The notes beneath the pieces were generated by a model, which worked only from the letters and a program-made list of their open reading frames with translations, had not been told where the DNA came from and did no database searches. A DNA stretch of 64,000 nucleotides from NCBI RefSeq assembly GCF_024267675.1, contig NZ_JALDYX010000003.1, forward strand, positions 207,141 through 271,140, read 5' to 3'. Origin of the DNA: Marinobacterium sedimentorum. GTDB lineage: Bacteria > Pseudomonadota > Gammaproteobacteria > Pseudomonadales > Balneatricaceae. This document shows, piece by piece, positions 48,801-58,511 of this stretch. Every line of letters starts with the position of its first letter. Position 1 is the stretch's first letter. The position numbers and the translations under genes are program-made.

Positions 48801-50573
48801 TTAGTAAGTTCTGATTTTCGGCGGAAAAGCTTCCATGGTCTTGGGCGCAAAATTCACCGCACGCTTGGTGATGCGCTTGTCTCCCGGATGGAACAGGGAG
48901 TGACACAGCCAGTTTTCGTCGTCACGTTCGGCGAAGTCGTTACGCGCATGCGCACCGCGGGATTCCTTGCGGACCTCGGCAGCAATGGCAGTCGCCTCAG
49001 CCACTTCCATCAGGTTTTCAAGCTCCAGAGCTTCAATACGCGCGGTATTGAAGGCGCCGGACTTGTCTTCCAGATTGAGGTTGCCAACGCGCTCGCGCAG
49101 TCCCTTGAGCAGCTCAAGACCCTTCTGCATGCTCTCGCCATCGCGGAACACGCCGAAGTACAGCTGCATGGTGTTCTGCAGATCCTTGCGAACCTCAGCC
49201 ACGCTTTCGCCGCCGGTGCTGTTGTTGAGGCGGTTCAGACGCGTCATGGCCGCTTCGATATCGGCTTCGGTCGCATCCAGACATTCGTAGCCTTGCTGCA
49301 ACTGTTTCTCGATCTGGATACCGGCCGCACGGCCGAATACCACCAGATCCAGCAGCGAGTTGCCGCCCAGACGGTTGGCGCCATGTACGGATACACAGGC
49401 CACTTCACCACAGGCAAAGAGACCATCGATGATGATGTCATTGCCATCAGCATCCATACCGATCGCCTGACCGCCGATATTGGTAGCAACGCCACCCATC
49501 ATGTAATGGCAGGTCGGAACAACCGGGATCGGCTCTTTCACCGGATCCACAGCAGCAAAGGTCTTGGCCAGCTCGCAGATACCCGGCAGACGGGAGTGCA
49601 GCACTTCCTCACCCAGGTGATCCAGTTTCAGCAAAACGTGATCGCCGTCCGGGCCACAGCCACGGCCGTCGAGCAGCTCCAGAATCATGGAACGCGCAAC
49701 CACGTCACGACCGGCAAGATCCTTGGCGTTGGGCGCATAGCGCTCCATGAAGCGCTCGCCGTCCTTGTTGATCAGGTAACCACCTTCACCGCGGCAACCT
49801 TCAGTCACAAGCACACCGGCACCGGCGATGCCGGTCGGATGGAACTGCCACATTTCCATATCCTGCGCCGGCACGCCTGCGCGCAGCGCCATGCCCATAC
49901 CGTCACCGGTATTGATCAGCGCATTGGTGGTGGACGCATAGATGCGACCCGCACCGCCGGTCGCCAGAACAGTAGCCTTGGCCTTGATGTAAACGGTTTC
50001 GCCGGTTTCGATGCAGATGGCGATACAGCCAACGACTGCGCCTTCGGCATTTTTCACCAGGTCAACGGCGTACCATTCATTCAGGAACACCGTGCCGGCT
50101 TTCAGGTTGCCCTGATACAGCGTGTGCAGCAGCGCGTGACCGGTACGGTCGGCCGCTGCACAGGTACGAGCAGCCTGGCCACCTTCACCGAAATTCTTCG
50201 ACTGACCGCCGAAAGGACGCTGATAGATACGACCGATTTCCGTACGGGAGAAAGGCAGACCCATGTGGTCCAGCTCAAAAACAGCCTGGGGGCCGACTGA
50301 ACACATGTACTCGATCGCGTCCTGGTCACCGATATAATCGGAGCCCTTGACGGTGTCGTACATGTGCCAGCGCCAGTCATCATTCGGATCAGCACTGGCA
50401 ATCGCACAGGTAATGCCGCCCTGGGCGGACACTGTGTGCGAACGGGTCGGAAACACTTTGGTGACACAGGCCGTATTCAATCCGGACTGAGCCAGCTGCA
50501 GTGCTGCACGCATACCCGCACCACCGCCACCGACTACAATTGCGTCGAAAGTTAGCGTACGCAGCTTAGTCAT
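48801..50573 (-). CDS. sdhA: succinate dehydrogenase flavoprotein subunit
   Basis: 590 residues. FAD-binding [17 protein letters not shown], covalent FAD His in [12 protein letters not shown], active-site segment with HPTG(I)AG in [18 protein letters not shown] and the catalytic Arg region [20 protein letters not shown]. Oxidises succinate to fumarate on the cytosolic side of the membrane. Nearly contiguous with sdhD (stop 50577). Confidence 0.98.
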   Translation of the reverse strand: MTKLRTLTFDAIVVGGGGAGMRAALQLAQSGLNTACVTKVFPTRSHTVSAQGGITCAIASADPNDDWRWHMYDTVKGSDYIGDQDAIEYMCSVGPQAVFELDHMGLPFSRTEIGRIYQRPFGGQSKNFGEGGQAARTCAAADRTGHALLHTLYQGNLKAGTVFLNEWYAVDLVKNAEGAVVGCIAICIETGETVYIKAKATVLATGGAGRIYASTTNALINTGDGMGMALRAGVPAQDMEMWQFHPTGIAGAGVLVTEGCRGEGGYLINKDGERFMERYAPNAKDLAGRDVVARSMILELLDGRGCGPDGDHVLLKLDHLGEEVLHSRLPGICELAKTFAAVDPVKEPIPVVPTCHYMMGGVATNIGGQAIGMDADGNDIIIDGLFACGEVACVSVHGANRLGGNSLLDLVVFGRAAGIQIEKQLQQGYECLDATEADIEAAMTRLNRLNNSTGGESVAEVRKDLQNTMQLYFGVFRDGESMQKGLELLKGLRERVGNLNLEDKSGAFNTARIEALELENLMEVAEATAIAAEVRKESRGAHARNDFAERDDENWLCHSLFHPGDKRITKRAVNFAPKTMEAFPPKIRTY

Positions 50574-50576
50574 CGC

Positions 50577-50930
50577 TTAGATACCCCACAGAATCTGAAT
50601 GCCCCACACGACATAAATAAAGGTCAGCAGACCACAGACGGACTGGAACAGAAAACGCGCACCAGTCGGCTTGATGTAGTCGGTTGATACTGACCAGAGC
50701 CCGATCCAGGCATGCGCTGCCATGGACAACAGAGCCAGCAGGGTGAAGATGCGCATTGCAGTACCGTCGAACAGTCCTTTCCACTGCTCAAACGTCAGCT
50801 CATCACCAAACGCGAGATAGAAAATCATGAACACGGCATAGGCAACCAGAACGACAGCGGTTACCCGCTGTACCATCCAGTCATACAGGCCGCTGCGGCC
50901 AAAACTCGTGATACTGGTTACCATACCCAC
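50577..50930 (-). CDS. sdhD: succinate dehydrogenase membrane anchor subunit
   Basis: 117 residues. Three hydrophobic helices (VTAVVLVAYAVFMIFYLAF, IFTLLALLSMAAHAWIGLW and LFQSVCGLLTFIYVVWGIQ). Haem/quinone motif HAWIGLWSVSTDYI. ATG 50930 overlaps the sdhC stop by 13 bp (ATG 50924 is an alternative). It anchors SdhAB and forms the quinone site with SdhC. Confidence 0.93.
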   Translation of the reverse strand: MGMVTSITSFGRSGLYDWMVQRVTAVVLVAYAVFMIFYLAFGDELTFEQWKGLFDGTAMRIFTLLALLSMAAHAWIGLWSVSTDYIKPTGARFLFQSVCGLLTFIYVVWGIQILWGI

Positions 50931-51295
50931 ACCCCCACCAAAAGGATCGAAACACCGCCGGCAATCAGAGTTGCCTTCGCTGCCAGCTGACCGCTTTCCA
51001 GTTCTTCAAAATAGCCAGCGTCCATCACCAGATGTTTAACGCCCGCCAGGCAGTGGTATACCAGTGCTGACAGCAATCCCCACGCTATCAGTTTTGCAAA
51101 GAAGCTGTCTTCAAACATGACAACTGCTTCGTTGAATCCAGCCTCGGATTCCAGTGACAATCCCAATGCATACAACATAAAGATGGCGCCGAAGAACAAC
51201 GCGACACCCGTAATGCGATGCAAAATTGAAGAGATCGCCGGAAGGGGCTGTTTAATAGTTCGCAGATCTAGGTTTACAGGTCTTTTTTTGTTCAC
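50918..51295 (-). CDS. sdhC: succinate dehydrogenase cytochrome b556 subunit
   Basis: 125 residues, GTG start at 51295 (family N-terminus MNKKRPVNLDLRTIKQPL supports it although the upstream site is weak). Signature SSILHRITGVALFFGA with the conserved Ser/His/Arg, and haem-ligand His in YHCLAGVKHLVMD. Three membrane helices. First gene of sdhCDAB, divergent from gltA. Confidence 0.94.
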   Translation of the reverse strand: MNKKRPVNLDLRTIKQPLPAISSILHRITGVALFFGAIFMLYALGLSLESEAGFNEAVVMFEDSFFAKLIAWGLLSALVYHCLAGVKHLVMDAGYFEELESGQLAAKATLIAGGVSILLVGVWVW

Positions 51296-51417
51296 GGCTC
51301 TAGTTCACACTTTGCTGTTCTATTGCAGAACAGGGTTGCTAGGAAGTGCTCAGAGAGTAAATACCCCTGTCGTCGAAGCCGCGAAAACCACCGTTGGCGC
51401 CGCAACTTCGGTGCGAG

Positions 51418-51446
51418 AGTATAAGCACTCCCCCCACAGATTACAA
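51418..51446 (-). promoter_or_regulatory. sigma-70 promoter candidate of sdhCDAB
   Basis: Minus strand: TTGTAA, 17-bp spacer containing GGGGGG, TATACT. About 120 bp upstream of the sdhC GTG. Confidence 0.55.
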
Positions 51447-51593
51447 TGCAACAGCGACCGGGCTAACCGCGCCAAATGCCCGCCAACACCCATTCTGCCT
51501 GCTTCTACAACTAATGACGTATAGCCGCAAGCAGTCTCGTTGCCGCTTTCTCCGATTTTTGCTGCACTGCGAAGATAAGACCCCTTCAGCTAA

Positions 51594-51621
51594 TTGACAA
51601 TCCTGATTCAATCTCTATATT
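51594..51621 (+). promoter_or_regulatory. sigma-70 promoter of gltA
   Basis: TTGACA at 51594-51599, 16-bp spacer, TATATT at 51616-51621. It would give a leader of about 80 nt; gltA itself has an AGGAG ribosome binding site. Confidence 0.7.
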
Positions 51622-51708
51622 GGGTGAGTCCAAATCGGGCCCAGACATTGGGATGTGGCATGCCATGAGCGTGCCACGGTAATACTTACGACAAGATAGG
51701 AGCCGCAA

Positions 51709-52989
51709 ATGGCTGACAAGAAAGCACGGTTGACAGTCGACGGTCTTGATGAAGCTATCGAATTGCCCGTTTACTCCGGCACGGAAGGCCCAGACGTAAT
51801 CGACGTCCGCCCGCTCACCGGCAAAGGTCTGTTTACCTACGACCCCGGCTTCGTCTCCACAGCTGCCTGCGAATCCAAAATCACCTATATCGACGGCGAC
51901 CTGGGCATCCTGCTGCACGGCGGCTACCCCATCGAACAGCTGGCAGACAAATCCGATTACCTGGAAGTGTGCTACCTGCTGCTCAATGGCGAGCTGCCGA
52001 CTGAAGCGCAGAAGAAAGAATTCATCCACATCATCAAGAACCACACCATGGTTCACGAGCAGATGAGCCACTTCTTCAACGGTTTCCGTCGTGACGCCCA
52101 TCCAATGGCCATCATGGTTGCCTGCGTCGGCGCCCTGTCGGCGTTCTACCATGACTCCCTGGACATCAACGACGCGCACCACCGCGAAGTCTGCGCCTTC
52201 CGCCTGATCGCGAAGATGCCAACCCTGGCCGCCATGTCCTACAAGTACTCCATCGGTCAGCCGTTCATGTACCCGCGCAACGATCTGGGATACGCCGAAA
52301 ACTTCCTGCACATGATGTTCGGTACACCCTGCGAGGAATACAAACCCAATCCGGTACTGGCCAAGGCCATGGACCGCATCTTTGTACTGCACGCCGACCA
52401 CGAACAGAACGCCTCAACCTCCACGGTTCGCCTGGCGGGCTCCTCCGGCGCCAACCCCTTTGCCTGCATATCTTCGGGTATTGCTGCACTCTGGGGACCG
52501 GCGCACGGCGGCGCCAATGAAGCCGTACTGACCATGCTGGAAGAGATTGGTGACGAAGCCATGATCCCCGAGTTTGTGGCCCGCGCCAAGGACCCGGAAG
52601 ACCCCTTCCGCCTGATGGGCTTTGGCCACCGCGTGTACCGCAACTTCGACCCGCGCGCCAAGGTCATGAAAGCGACCTGCGACCAGGTCCTGAAGGAACT
52701 GGGTGTCGAGAACGAGCCCCTGCTGAAGATCGCCAAACGCCTGGAACAGATTGCCCTGGAAGATCCCTACTTCGTCGAGCGCAAACTGTACCCCAATGTC
52801 GACTTTTACTCCGGCATCATCCTCAAGGCCATTGGCATTCCGACCAGCATGTTCACCGTGATCTTCGCGCTGTCACGCACCATTGGCTGGATCTCCCACT
52901 GGAGCGAATTCCACAGCAGCCCGAACCGCATCGGCCGCCCGCGTCAGCTGTACACAGGCCCGAAAAAGCGCAACTACCCGCTGCTCTAA
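51709..52989 (+). CDS. gltA: citrate synthase (type II, Gram-negative hexameric form)
   Basis: 426 residues. Catalytic His in [11 protein letters not shown] and second His in [10 protein letters not shown], catalytic Asp in the [20 protein letters not shown] block. Size and sequence fit the hexameric NADH-regulated enzyme of Gram-negatives. It joins oxaloacetate and acetyl-CoA into citrate. Divergent from sdhC over 413 bp that holds promoters for both. Confidence 0.97.
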   Translation: MADKKARLTVDGLDEAIELPVYSGTEGPDVIDVRPLTGKGLFTYDPGFVSTAACESKITYIDGDLGILLHGGYPIEQLADKSDYLEVCYLLLNGELPTEAQKKEFIHIIKNHTMVHEQMSHFFNGFRRDAHPMAIMVACVGALSAFYHDSLDINDAHHREVCAFRLIAKMPTLAAMSYKYSIGQPFMYPRNDLGYAENFLHMMFGTPCEEYKPNPVLAKAMDRIFVLHADHEQNASTSTVRLAGSSGANPFACISSGIAALWGPAHGGANEAVLTMLEEIGDEAMIPEFVARAKDPEDPFRLMGFGHRVYRNFDPRAKVMKATCDQVLKELGVENEPLLKIAKRLEQIALEDPYFVERKLYPNVDFYSGIILKAIGIPTSMFTVIFALSRTIGWISHWSEFHSSPNRIGRPRQLYTGPKKRNYPLL

Positions 52990-53112
52990 CGCCACCGCTG
53001 CAGCCGGTCACAGACCCGCTGCAGCCCCATGACCGCAGCGCCAGGGACTGGCGCTCGATCATTTCAGACCGCCCCCGCCAGTACGACAGCCCATAGCCAC
53101 CTCAGATATTGG

Positions 53113-54042
53113 CTACAGCGCACGCATCTCATCGATATCCCGTGCAACCTGATCAGCCGAGCGATCAAACATCACCTGCTCCTGCTCATCCAGCGCAAGC
53201 TCGACCACCCGCGTCACACCTTCTGCCGCAAGCACACAGGGCACACCCATGGCAATATCAGTGCGCCCGTACTCGCCCTCAAGAATCGCCACCACCGGCA
53301 AAATGCGGTTGCGCCCGTTGACGATGGCATCAACCATCTTCCCGATCGCCACACCCGGCGCATCGCAGGCACTGGCCTGCTTTTTCAAACCAAGTATTTC
53401 ACCGCCACCCTGACGCGTACGCTCAACAATGCGCGCTATCTGCTGCTGCGACAGAAAATGCGACAGCGGCACCGAAGCCACCGCACAGTAGCGCATCAGC
53501 GGCACCATGCTGTCGCCATGACCACCCAGCACCAGAGCGCTGATATCGCGCACTGAAAAACCGGTCTCTTCGGCAATAAAGCACTTCATGCGGGCTGTAT
53601 CCAGCACCCCGGCCTGACCAAATACCTTATTGCGCCCCAAACCGCTAATACCCCAGGCCCGGTAGGTCAGCACATCGACCGGATTGGACACCACCAGCAC
53701 CATCGCCGAGGGCGCGTGCCGATTCACATCCTGCATGATGGCATCCAGAATCGGCAGATTGGTACTCAACACCGCCTGGCGCGACTGCCCAGGCTTGCGC
53801 GGCATGCCTGCAGTAATGACGACAAGCTCGGAGTCCTGCAGCAGCTCAGCACTGGAGCCACCATAGACCCAGGTATCAGACCCCGCCTCCACCGCCGCCT
53901 GCCAAACATCCAGCGCCTTGCCCTGCGCCAGATCCCCCTGCACATCGATAAGCATCAATTCACTACATAGCTCATCCCGGGCGATCACCTGAGCCGCCGC
54001 CTCACCCACCAGACCCGCACCCACAATCGATATCTTGTTCAT
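53113..54042 (-). CDS. mdh: LDH-like malate dehydrogenase
   Basis: 309 residues from ATG 54042, which has GGGAGGTGGG upstream; the frame runs to 54090. Rossmann start ISIVGAGLVGEAAAQVIAR. The substrate-specificity loop reads MPRKPGQSR, with Arg at the position that is Gln in lactate dehydrogenases, so malate/oxaloacetate is expected. Catalytic His in LGGHGDSMVP. It belongs to the LDH-like MDH group rather than the E. coli type. Convergent with gltA. It would supply oxaloacetate for the adjacent citrate synthase. Confidence 0.88.
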   Translation of the reverse strand: MNKISIVGAGLVGEAAAQVIARDELCSELMLIDVQGDLAQGKALDVWQAAVEAGSDTWVYGGSSAELLQDSELVVITAGMPRKPGQSRQAVLSTNLPILDAIMQDVNRHAPSAMVLVVSNPVDVLTYRAWGISGLGRNKVFGQAGVLDTARMKCFIAEETGFSVRDISALVLGGHGDSMVPLMRYCAVASVPLSHFLSQQQIARIVERTRQGGGEILGLKKQASACDAPGVAIGKMVDAIVNGRNRILPVVAILEGEYGRTDIAMGVPCVLAAEGVTRVVELALDEQEQVMFDRSADQVARDIDEMRAL

Positions 54043-54112
54043 CACCCACCTCCCGGCCGGCATCGCCGCACTCTGCGCAGCACGCCGCACCTCTACTGAG
54101 AAGTATTACCCC

Positions 54113-54143
54113 TTAAACAAAAACGGCCACCCGAAGGTGGCCG
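54113..54143 (-). terminator. amtB terminator
   Basis: Minus strand: ACGGCCACC, TTCG loop, GGTGGCCGT, then TTTTTGTTT. It lies about 34 bp after the amtB stop and upstream of mdh. Confidence 0.85.
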
Positions 54144-54176
54144 TAATACCAAGTGACATGCAAAGCTCAGGTGCCC

Positions 54177-55385
54177 TTACTCCACGGACGTGGACTCGAT
54201 GCTATGAATACTCAGATCCGCCCCGTTAAATTCCTGTTCCTGCGACAGCCGCAGCCCGACCACCAGCTTGACGCCGCCGTACACCAGCGCAGCACCCACT
54301 AGCGCCACAGTAACACCGGCCAGGGTTCCGAGCAGCTGCGACAGCAGACTCACCCCACCCAGACCACCCAGCGCCTCGCTGCCGAAGATGCCCGCCGCAA
54401 TACCACCCCAGGCGCCACAGACACCGTGCAGCGGCCATACACCCAGCACATCATCAATCTTCCAGCGATTCTGCATCAGCGTGAACAGCCAGACAAAAAT
54501 GGCGGCGGCAACACCGCCCACCGCGAGCGCACCAATGGGGTGCAGAAGGTCGGAACCAGCACAGACCGCCACCAGACCCGCCAGCGGACCATTGTGAATG
54601 AAGCCCGGGTCATTGCGCCCCAGCACAAGAGCCACAATGATGCCACCGACCATGGCCATCAGGCTGTTCACCGCCACCAGACCGGAAATACCGTCCAGCG
54701 TCTGCGCCGACATCACATTAAAGCCAAACCAGCCGATACAAAGAATCCAGGCACCAAGAGCCAGAAACGGAATACTCGACGGCGGATGCGCCACCAGCCG
54801 CTCGCCACGGTAACGACCATAGCGGTTCCCCAGCAAGAGCACCGCCACCAGCGCTATCCAGCCACCAACACCATGCACGACGACCGAGCCTGCAAAATCA
54901 TGGAACTGCGCCCCAAAACTCGATTCCAGCCAGGCCTGAAAGCCGTAGTTGCCGTTCCAGATAATGCCCTCGAAGAATGGATACACAAACCCGACCGTCA
55001 GCGCCGATGCCGTCAGCATGGGCCAGAAGCGTGCACGTTCAGCCACACCGCCGGAAATTATGGCCGGAATTGCCGCCGCGAAGGTCATCAAAAAGAAGAA
55101 CTTGACCAGGATGTAGCCGTTATTCTGCGCCAGCGTTGCCGCATCGGCGAAGAAAGTCACATCATAGGCCACCCAATAACCGACAAAGAAATACACCAAG
55201 GCCGAGACGCCGAAATCGGTCATGATCTTGACCAGGGCATTGACCTGATTCTTGTGCCGAACCGTGCCGACCTCCAGAAAGGCAAAGCCCGCATGCATGG
55301 CAAACACCATGATGGCACCCAGCAGAATGAACAGCGTATTCGAACTCTGAACCAGGGTTTCAACCGCACTGCTAACAGTATCCAA
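54177..55385 (-). CDS. amtB: ammonium transporter AmtB
   Basis: 402 residues from a TTG start at 55385. This start is chosen because AGGAGG lies 6 bp upstream; the frame runs to ATG 55475 and an internal ATG at 55412 would lack that site. Eleven membrane segments, with Amt signatures (FVGYWVAYDVTFFAD, SVVVHGVGGWIALVAVLLLG, HPIGALAVGGVAAAIFVW) and the pore His pair in the two His-containing helices. Mediates ammonium uptake. No glnK lies next to it. A sigma-54 promoter match and two NtrC-like sites precede it. Confidence 0.92.
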   Translation of the reverse strand: MDTVSSAVETLVQSSNTLFILLGAIMVFAMHAGFAFLEVGTVRHKNQVNALVKIMTDFGVSALVYFFVGYWVAYDVTFFADAATLAQNNGYILVKFFFLMTFAAAIPAIISGGVAERARFWPMLTASALTVGFVYPFFEGIIWNGNYGFQAWLESSFGAQFHDFAGSVVVHGVGGWIALVAVLLLGNRYGRYRGERLVAHPPSSIPFLALGAWILCIGWFGFNVMSAQTLDGISGLVAVNSLMAMVGGIIVALVLGRNDPGFIHNGPLAGLVAVCAGSDLLHPIGALAVGGVAAAIFVWLFTLMQNRWKIDDVLGVWPLHGVCGAWGGIAAGIFGSEALGGLGGVSLLSQLLGTLAGVTVALVGAALVYGGVKLVVGLRLSQEQEFNGADLSIHSIESTSVE

Positions 55386-55427
55386 GAACAGCCTCCTAGA
55401 GTCTCGAGCCATCCAAACGGCCCGACA

Positions 55428-55474
55428 AGCACCATAAGGGTGCATTTTATTATTAACCGCCCCATCCCAGTGCA
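55428..55474 (-). promoter_or_regulatory. two NtrC-like sites in the amtB leader
   Basis: Minus strand: TGCACCCTTATGGTGCT (55444-55428), a near-perfect TGCACC-N5-GGTGCA site, and a weaker TGCACTGGGATGGGGCG (55474-55458). Their starts are exactly 30 bp apart, three helical turns. Confidence 0.6.
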
Positions 55475-55614
55475 AGCCCCGCTTTAGCAGAACCCGCCTC
55501 CCTTCAGCCTTGCCATAATTTCACAAAGCGCCATTCATCGAGCGCCCGACGCACCTGACTGGAACTCAGTGAGCACTCAAATAGAGCATACTGGAACAAC
55601 CTGCCCTAATTTAA

Positions 55615-55630
55615 AGCATTATTTGTGCCA
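55615..55630 (-). promoter_or_regulatory. sigma-54 promoter candidate for amtB
   Basis: Minus strand: TGGCACAAATAATGCT, one mismatch to TGGCACR-N4-TTGCW, with GG and GC exactly 10 bp apart. Predicted leader is about 215 nt, and the NtrC-like sites would lie downstream of the start. Confidence 0.6.
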
Positions 55631-55682
55631 CTATATCGACCACAGGCATTCACCTGGCGCCGCCCTGCCCCCTCCACAACGC

Positions 55683-55710
55683 AAAACGCCGTATCCCGGG
55701 GATACGGCGC
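55683..55710 (-). terminator. rlmL terminator
   Basis: Arms CGCCGTATCCC and GGGATACGGCG with a minimal loop, followed on the minus strand by TTTTGC. About 45 bp after the rlmL stop. Confidence 0.75.
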
Positions 55711-55752
55711 TCAGACTCTGTCACATCAACACACAACCTGGCAACGCGACCG

Positions 55753-57888
55753 TTAGCCGGCGCGATGGCGGATCTCGAAGCACACATGAATGCTCTTGCT
55801 GCGCTTGAAGTCCGGGTCCAGCGTCTTGGCGGTTATGTCCTGAATATCAAAATCGGCCAGCGCTTCATAATCGAGAACGAAGCGCCTGTAGTTGTTCGAG
55901 AACAGCAAAACGCCGCCCGGTCGCAGCAGCTTCATGGCCGCCTGCACCAGCGATACATGATCGCGCTGAATATCCAGCACCTCTTCCATGCGCTTCGAGT
56001 TCGAGAAAGTCGGCGGGTCCATGAAAATCAGATCAAACGCCGCCGCACGGGGCTGATTCAGCCACTTGATACAGTCCGCCTGAATAAACTGATTGGCACC
56101 ACCGGCAAAGCCGTTCAGCCCCATGTTCTTCATCGCCCAGCCCAGGTATGTCGCCGACATGTCCACACTGGTGGTGGATTCAGCACCCCCCATAGCGGCA
56201 TGCACCGATGCGGTGGCGGTATAGCAGAACAGATTCAGCACATCCTTGCCCAGCGCCAGTGCCTGAATACGGCGCCGCACGGGCCTGTGATCCAGGAAGA
56301 GCCCGGTATCGAGGTAGTCATGCAGATTGACTCGCAATTTGCAGCCATGCTCCTGCACCTCAACAAAGTGATCAGTCTGCCCCTGGCGACCATACTGGCT
56401 TGAGCCCTGCTGGCGCCTGCGCTGCTTGAGCACCACGCGCTCCGGCTTGACGCCGAGCACCTCGGGAATAACGCTAATGACATCCTGCAGCCGCTCGAAG
56501 GCCCTGCGCGGGTCGATTGAGCTTGGCGGCGCATACTCCTGCACATGCACCCAGTCACCGTAGCAGTCCACTGCAACGGCATACTCCGGCATGTCGGCAT
56601 CATAGAGGCGATAACATTCAATCTGCTCGCGCTTGAGCCACTTGGACAGAGCCTTAAGGTTCTTTTTCAGACGGTTGGCAAACATCTGCGCCTGCTCACT
56701 GACAGGCGCGCCCTGCTCCAGCGGCAAGGGGCGATCCCGCTCGGCGTGCAGCGTAAACAGAAACAGGCCGCACTCGATAGCACCGTTATACAGCTTGTAC
56801 TGACGATCGACCTTCAGGCCGATAACCTTGCACTGTTCCGCATTGCCGCTGAAGATCGCCACCTTCCAGCCACCGAACTGCCGCTTCAGTCGCTCACCCA
56901 TCTGGCGATACATGTACATCAGCTCGGTTTCATCACCGATACGCTCGGCGTAAGGCGGGTTAGTCACCAGCAGCCCCGGACCCGGCGCCGGCGCACCCAG
57001 CTCCACCATGTCCTGCTCGCGCCAGTCGATAACCCCGGCAAGCCCCGCACGCTCGGAATTTTGCGCCGCAATCTGCAACACCGAAGCATCGCGATCATAG
57101 CCCGTGAAGCGCACTGTCAGCGCCGCCAGCCCGGCATCACGGCGCTGCACAGCCTCTGCATGCAACTCACGCCAGAGCCCCTTGTCGTGCTGCAGCCAGC
57201 GACTGAAACCAAAACGCTGACGCAGCAAACCCGGCGCGACATCCGCCGCCATCATGGCTGCCTCTATCAGCAAAGTGCCTGAGCCGCACATCGGATCCAG
57301 TAGCTGCGGATGCGTTGCCGCCAGTTGCGGCCAGCCGGCACGATAGAGCACCGCCGCCGCCAGGTTCTCCTTCATCGGCGCCTGGCCGGCACGTTTGCGG
57401 TAACCGCGCCTGTGCAGACTGCCGCCGGACAGATCCAGCGCGATAGTGGCCTTGCCACTGTAAAGATGCACATTGATACCCAGATCCGGCTCCGCCCGAT
57501 CCACGGTCGGACGGTTCCCCGTTGCCGCGCGAATCTGATCCACCACCGCATCCTTGACCCGCTGAGCACCGAAGTGCGTATTGATGATCTGCTCCGTGCG
57601 CCCGGTAAAGTCCACCGACAGGGTTCCCAGGGGGCGCAGGTGATCGAGCCACTGCACCTGCTGCACAGCTTCATACAGCTCATCGGCCGTATTCACCGGA
57701 CTCACCTGCAACGGCAGCAATACGCGGTTGGCCAGGCGCGACCACAGGCAGACCCGGTAGGCATCCCTCAGTTCGCCGTCAAAATAGACCCCTGCCTGCG
57801 TTTCCTTCACCGACGCCATGCCGAGCATTTTCAGCTCATCCAGCAGCAGTCCTTCGATACCCTTGGGGCAGGTCACAAAAAAATTCAT
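55753..57888 (-). CDS. rlmL: fused 23S rRNA methyltransferase RlmKL
   Basis: 711 residues, near the 702 of E. coli. THUMP-type N-terminus (about 45-155), first SAM-dependent domain with DPMCGSGTLLIEA (198-210) and catalytic NPPY (310-313) for m2G2445, and the C-terminal domain with LNLFCYTATASVHAA and MDPPTFSNSKRM for m7G2069. Acts on 23S rRNA during large-subunit assembly. Divergent from rmf; the intervening 339 bp holds rmf control sequences. Confidence 0.95.
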   Translation of the reverse strand: MNFFVTCPKGIEGLLLDELKMLGMASVKETQAGVYFDGELRDAYRVCLWSRLANRVLLPLQVSPVNTADELYEAVQQVQWLDHLRPLGTLSVDFTGRTEQIINTHFGAQRVKDAVVDQIRAATGNRPTVDRAEPDLGINVHLYSGKATIALDLSGGSLHRRGYRKRAGQAPMKENLAAAVLYRAGWPQLAATHPQLLDPMCGSGTLLIEAAMMAADVAPGLLRQRFGFSRWLQHDKGLWRELHAEAVQRRDAGLAALTVRFTGYDRDASVLQIAAQNSERAGLAGVIDWREQDMVELGAPAPGPGLLVTNPPYAERIGDETELMYMYRQMGERLKRQFGGWKVAIFSGNAEQCKVIGLKVDRQYKLYNGAIECGLFLFTLHAERDRPLPLEQGAPVSEQAQMFANRLKKNLKALSKWLKREQIECYRLYDADMPEYAVAVDCYGDWVHVQEYAPPSSIDPRRAFERLQDVISVIPEVLGVKPERVVLKQRRRQQGSSQYGRQGQTDHFVEVQEHGCKLRVNLHDYLDTGLFLDHRPVRRRIQALALGKDVLNLFCYTATASVHAAMGGAESTTSVDMSATYLGWAMKNMGLNGFAGGANQFIQADCIKWLNQPRAAAFDLIFMDPPTFSNSKRMEEVLDIQRDHVSLVQAAMKLLRPGGVLLFSNNYRRFVLDYEALADFDIQDITAKTLDPDFKRSKSIHVCFEIRHRAG

Positions 57889-58174
57889 CAGCCACGCTCT
57901 TCAAGTTGTTTCACACAGCCAGCCCCGGAAATTGCGGCACGCAGCTGAATCGAGAAATTCATTCAAACTAAATACTTTAGTAATGAAAATAATTCATTAA
58001 CTGACTATATCTGGCGACAGTAATTTAACTTACTGATAAACATGATGTTTTTAGCCATTTTGAGAATAGACGCTATTACCTTGCTCATCCTCATAGTTTT
58101 TTAGGATCGTAACTGCCACCGAATTCCGTTATCAATGAAAGCTGTGGTGCACGAGAGGATCAGCCACACCTGCT

Positions 58175-58200
58175 GGGAACGGACGGTTAGGCCTGTTCCC
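58175..58200 (+). promoter_or_regulatory. hairpin in the rmf leader
   Basis: GGGAAC (58175-58180) pairs with GTTCCC (58195-58200) over a 14-nt loop, 27 bp before the rmf start. May affect mRNA stability or translation. Confidence 0.35.
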
Positions 58201-58227
58201 GGATTTAGAATTTTAGAGAGGCGTACT

Positions 58228-58434
58228 ATGAAGACACAGAAACGCGATAAAACCTCTACTTTGTTTAACCGCGGCTTTCAGGCGGGCTTAGACGGTAAAT
58301 CCAAAAGCACCTGTCCAGTCAGCGAGATCGCTTTACGTACACATTGGATGAGTGGATGGCGCGAGGGACGAGAGGCCCACTGGAGCGGTCAATCCGGCGT
58401 CTCTGCAATACAAGCTAACCCATCACTTCACTGA
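58228..58434 (+). CDS. rmf: ribosome modulation factor
   Basis: 68 residues from ATG 58228 with AGAGAGG upstream; the frame runs to 58135. Conserved Rmf pattern: KRDKTSTLFNRGFQAGL, CPVSEIALRTHWMSGWREGREAHW. Rmf binds ribosomes in stationary phase and helps form inactive 100S dimers. Starts the rmf transcript, closed by a strong hairpin at 58465-58490. Divergent from rlmL. Confidence 0.96.
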   Translation: MKTQKRDKTSTLFNRGFQAGLDGKSKSTCPVSEIALRTHWMSGWREGREAHWSGQSGVSAIQANPSLH

Positions 58435-58464
58435 TACAGCTCGAACAACCTAATTTAGGATTTT

Positions 58465-58490
58465 AAATGGCTCCCCGCGGGGAGCCATTT
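58465..58490 (+). terminator. rmf terminator
   Basis: Perfect 12-bp arms AAATGGCTCCCC and GGGGAGCCATTT with a 2-nt centre. It lies between convergent rmf and pyrD. Confidence 0.75.
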
Positions 58491-58511
58491 GCCATCAGGC
58501 AGACCGTAAAG

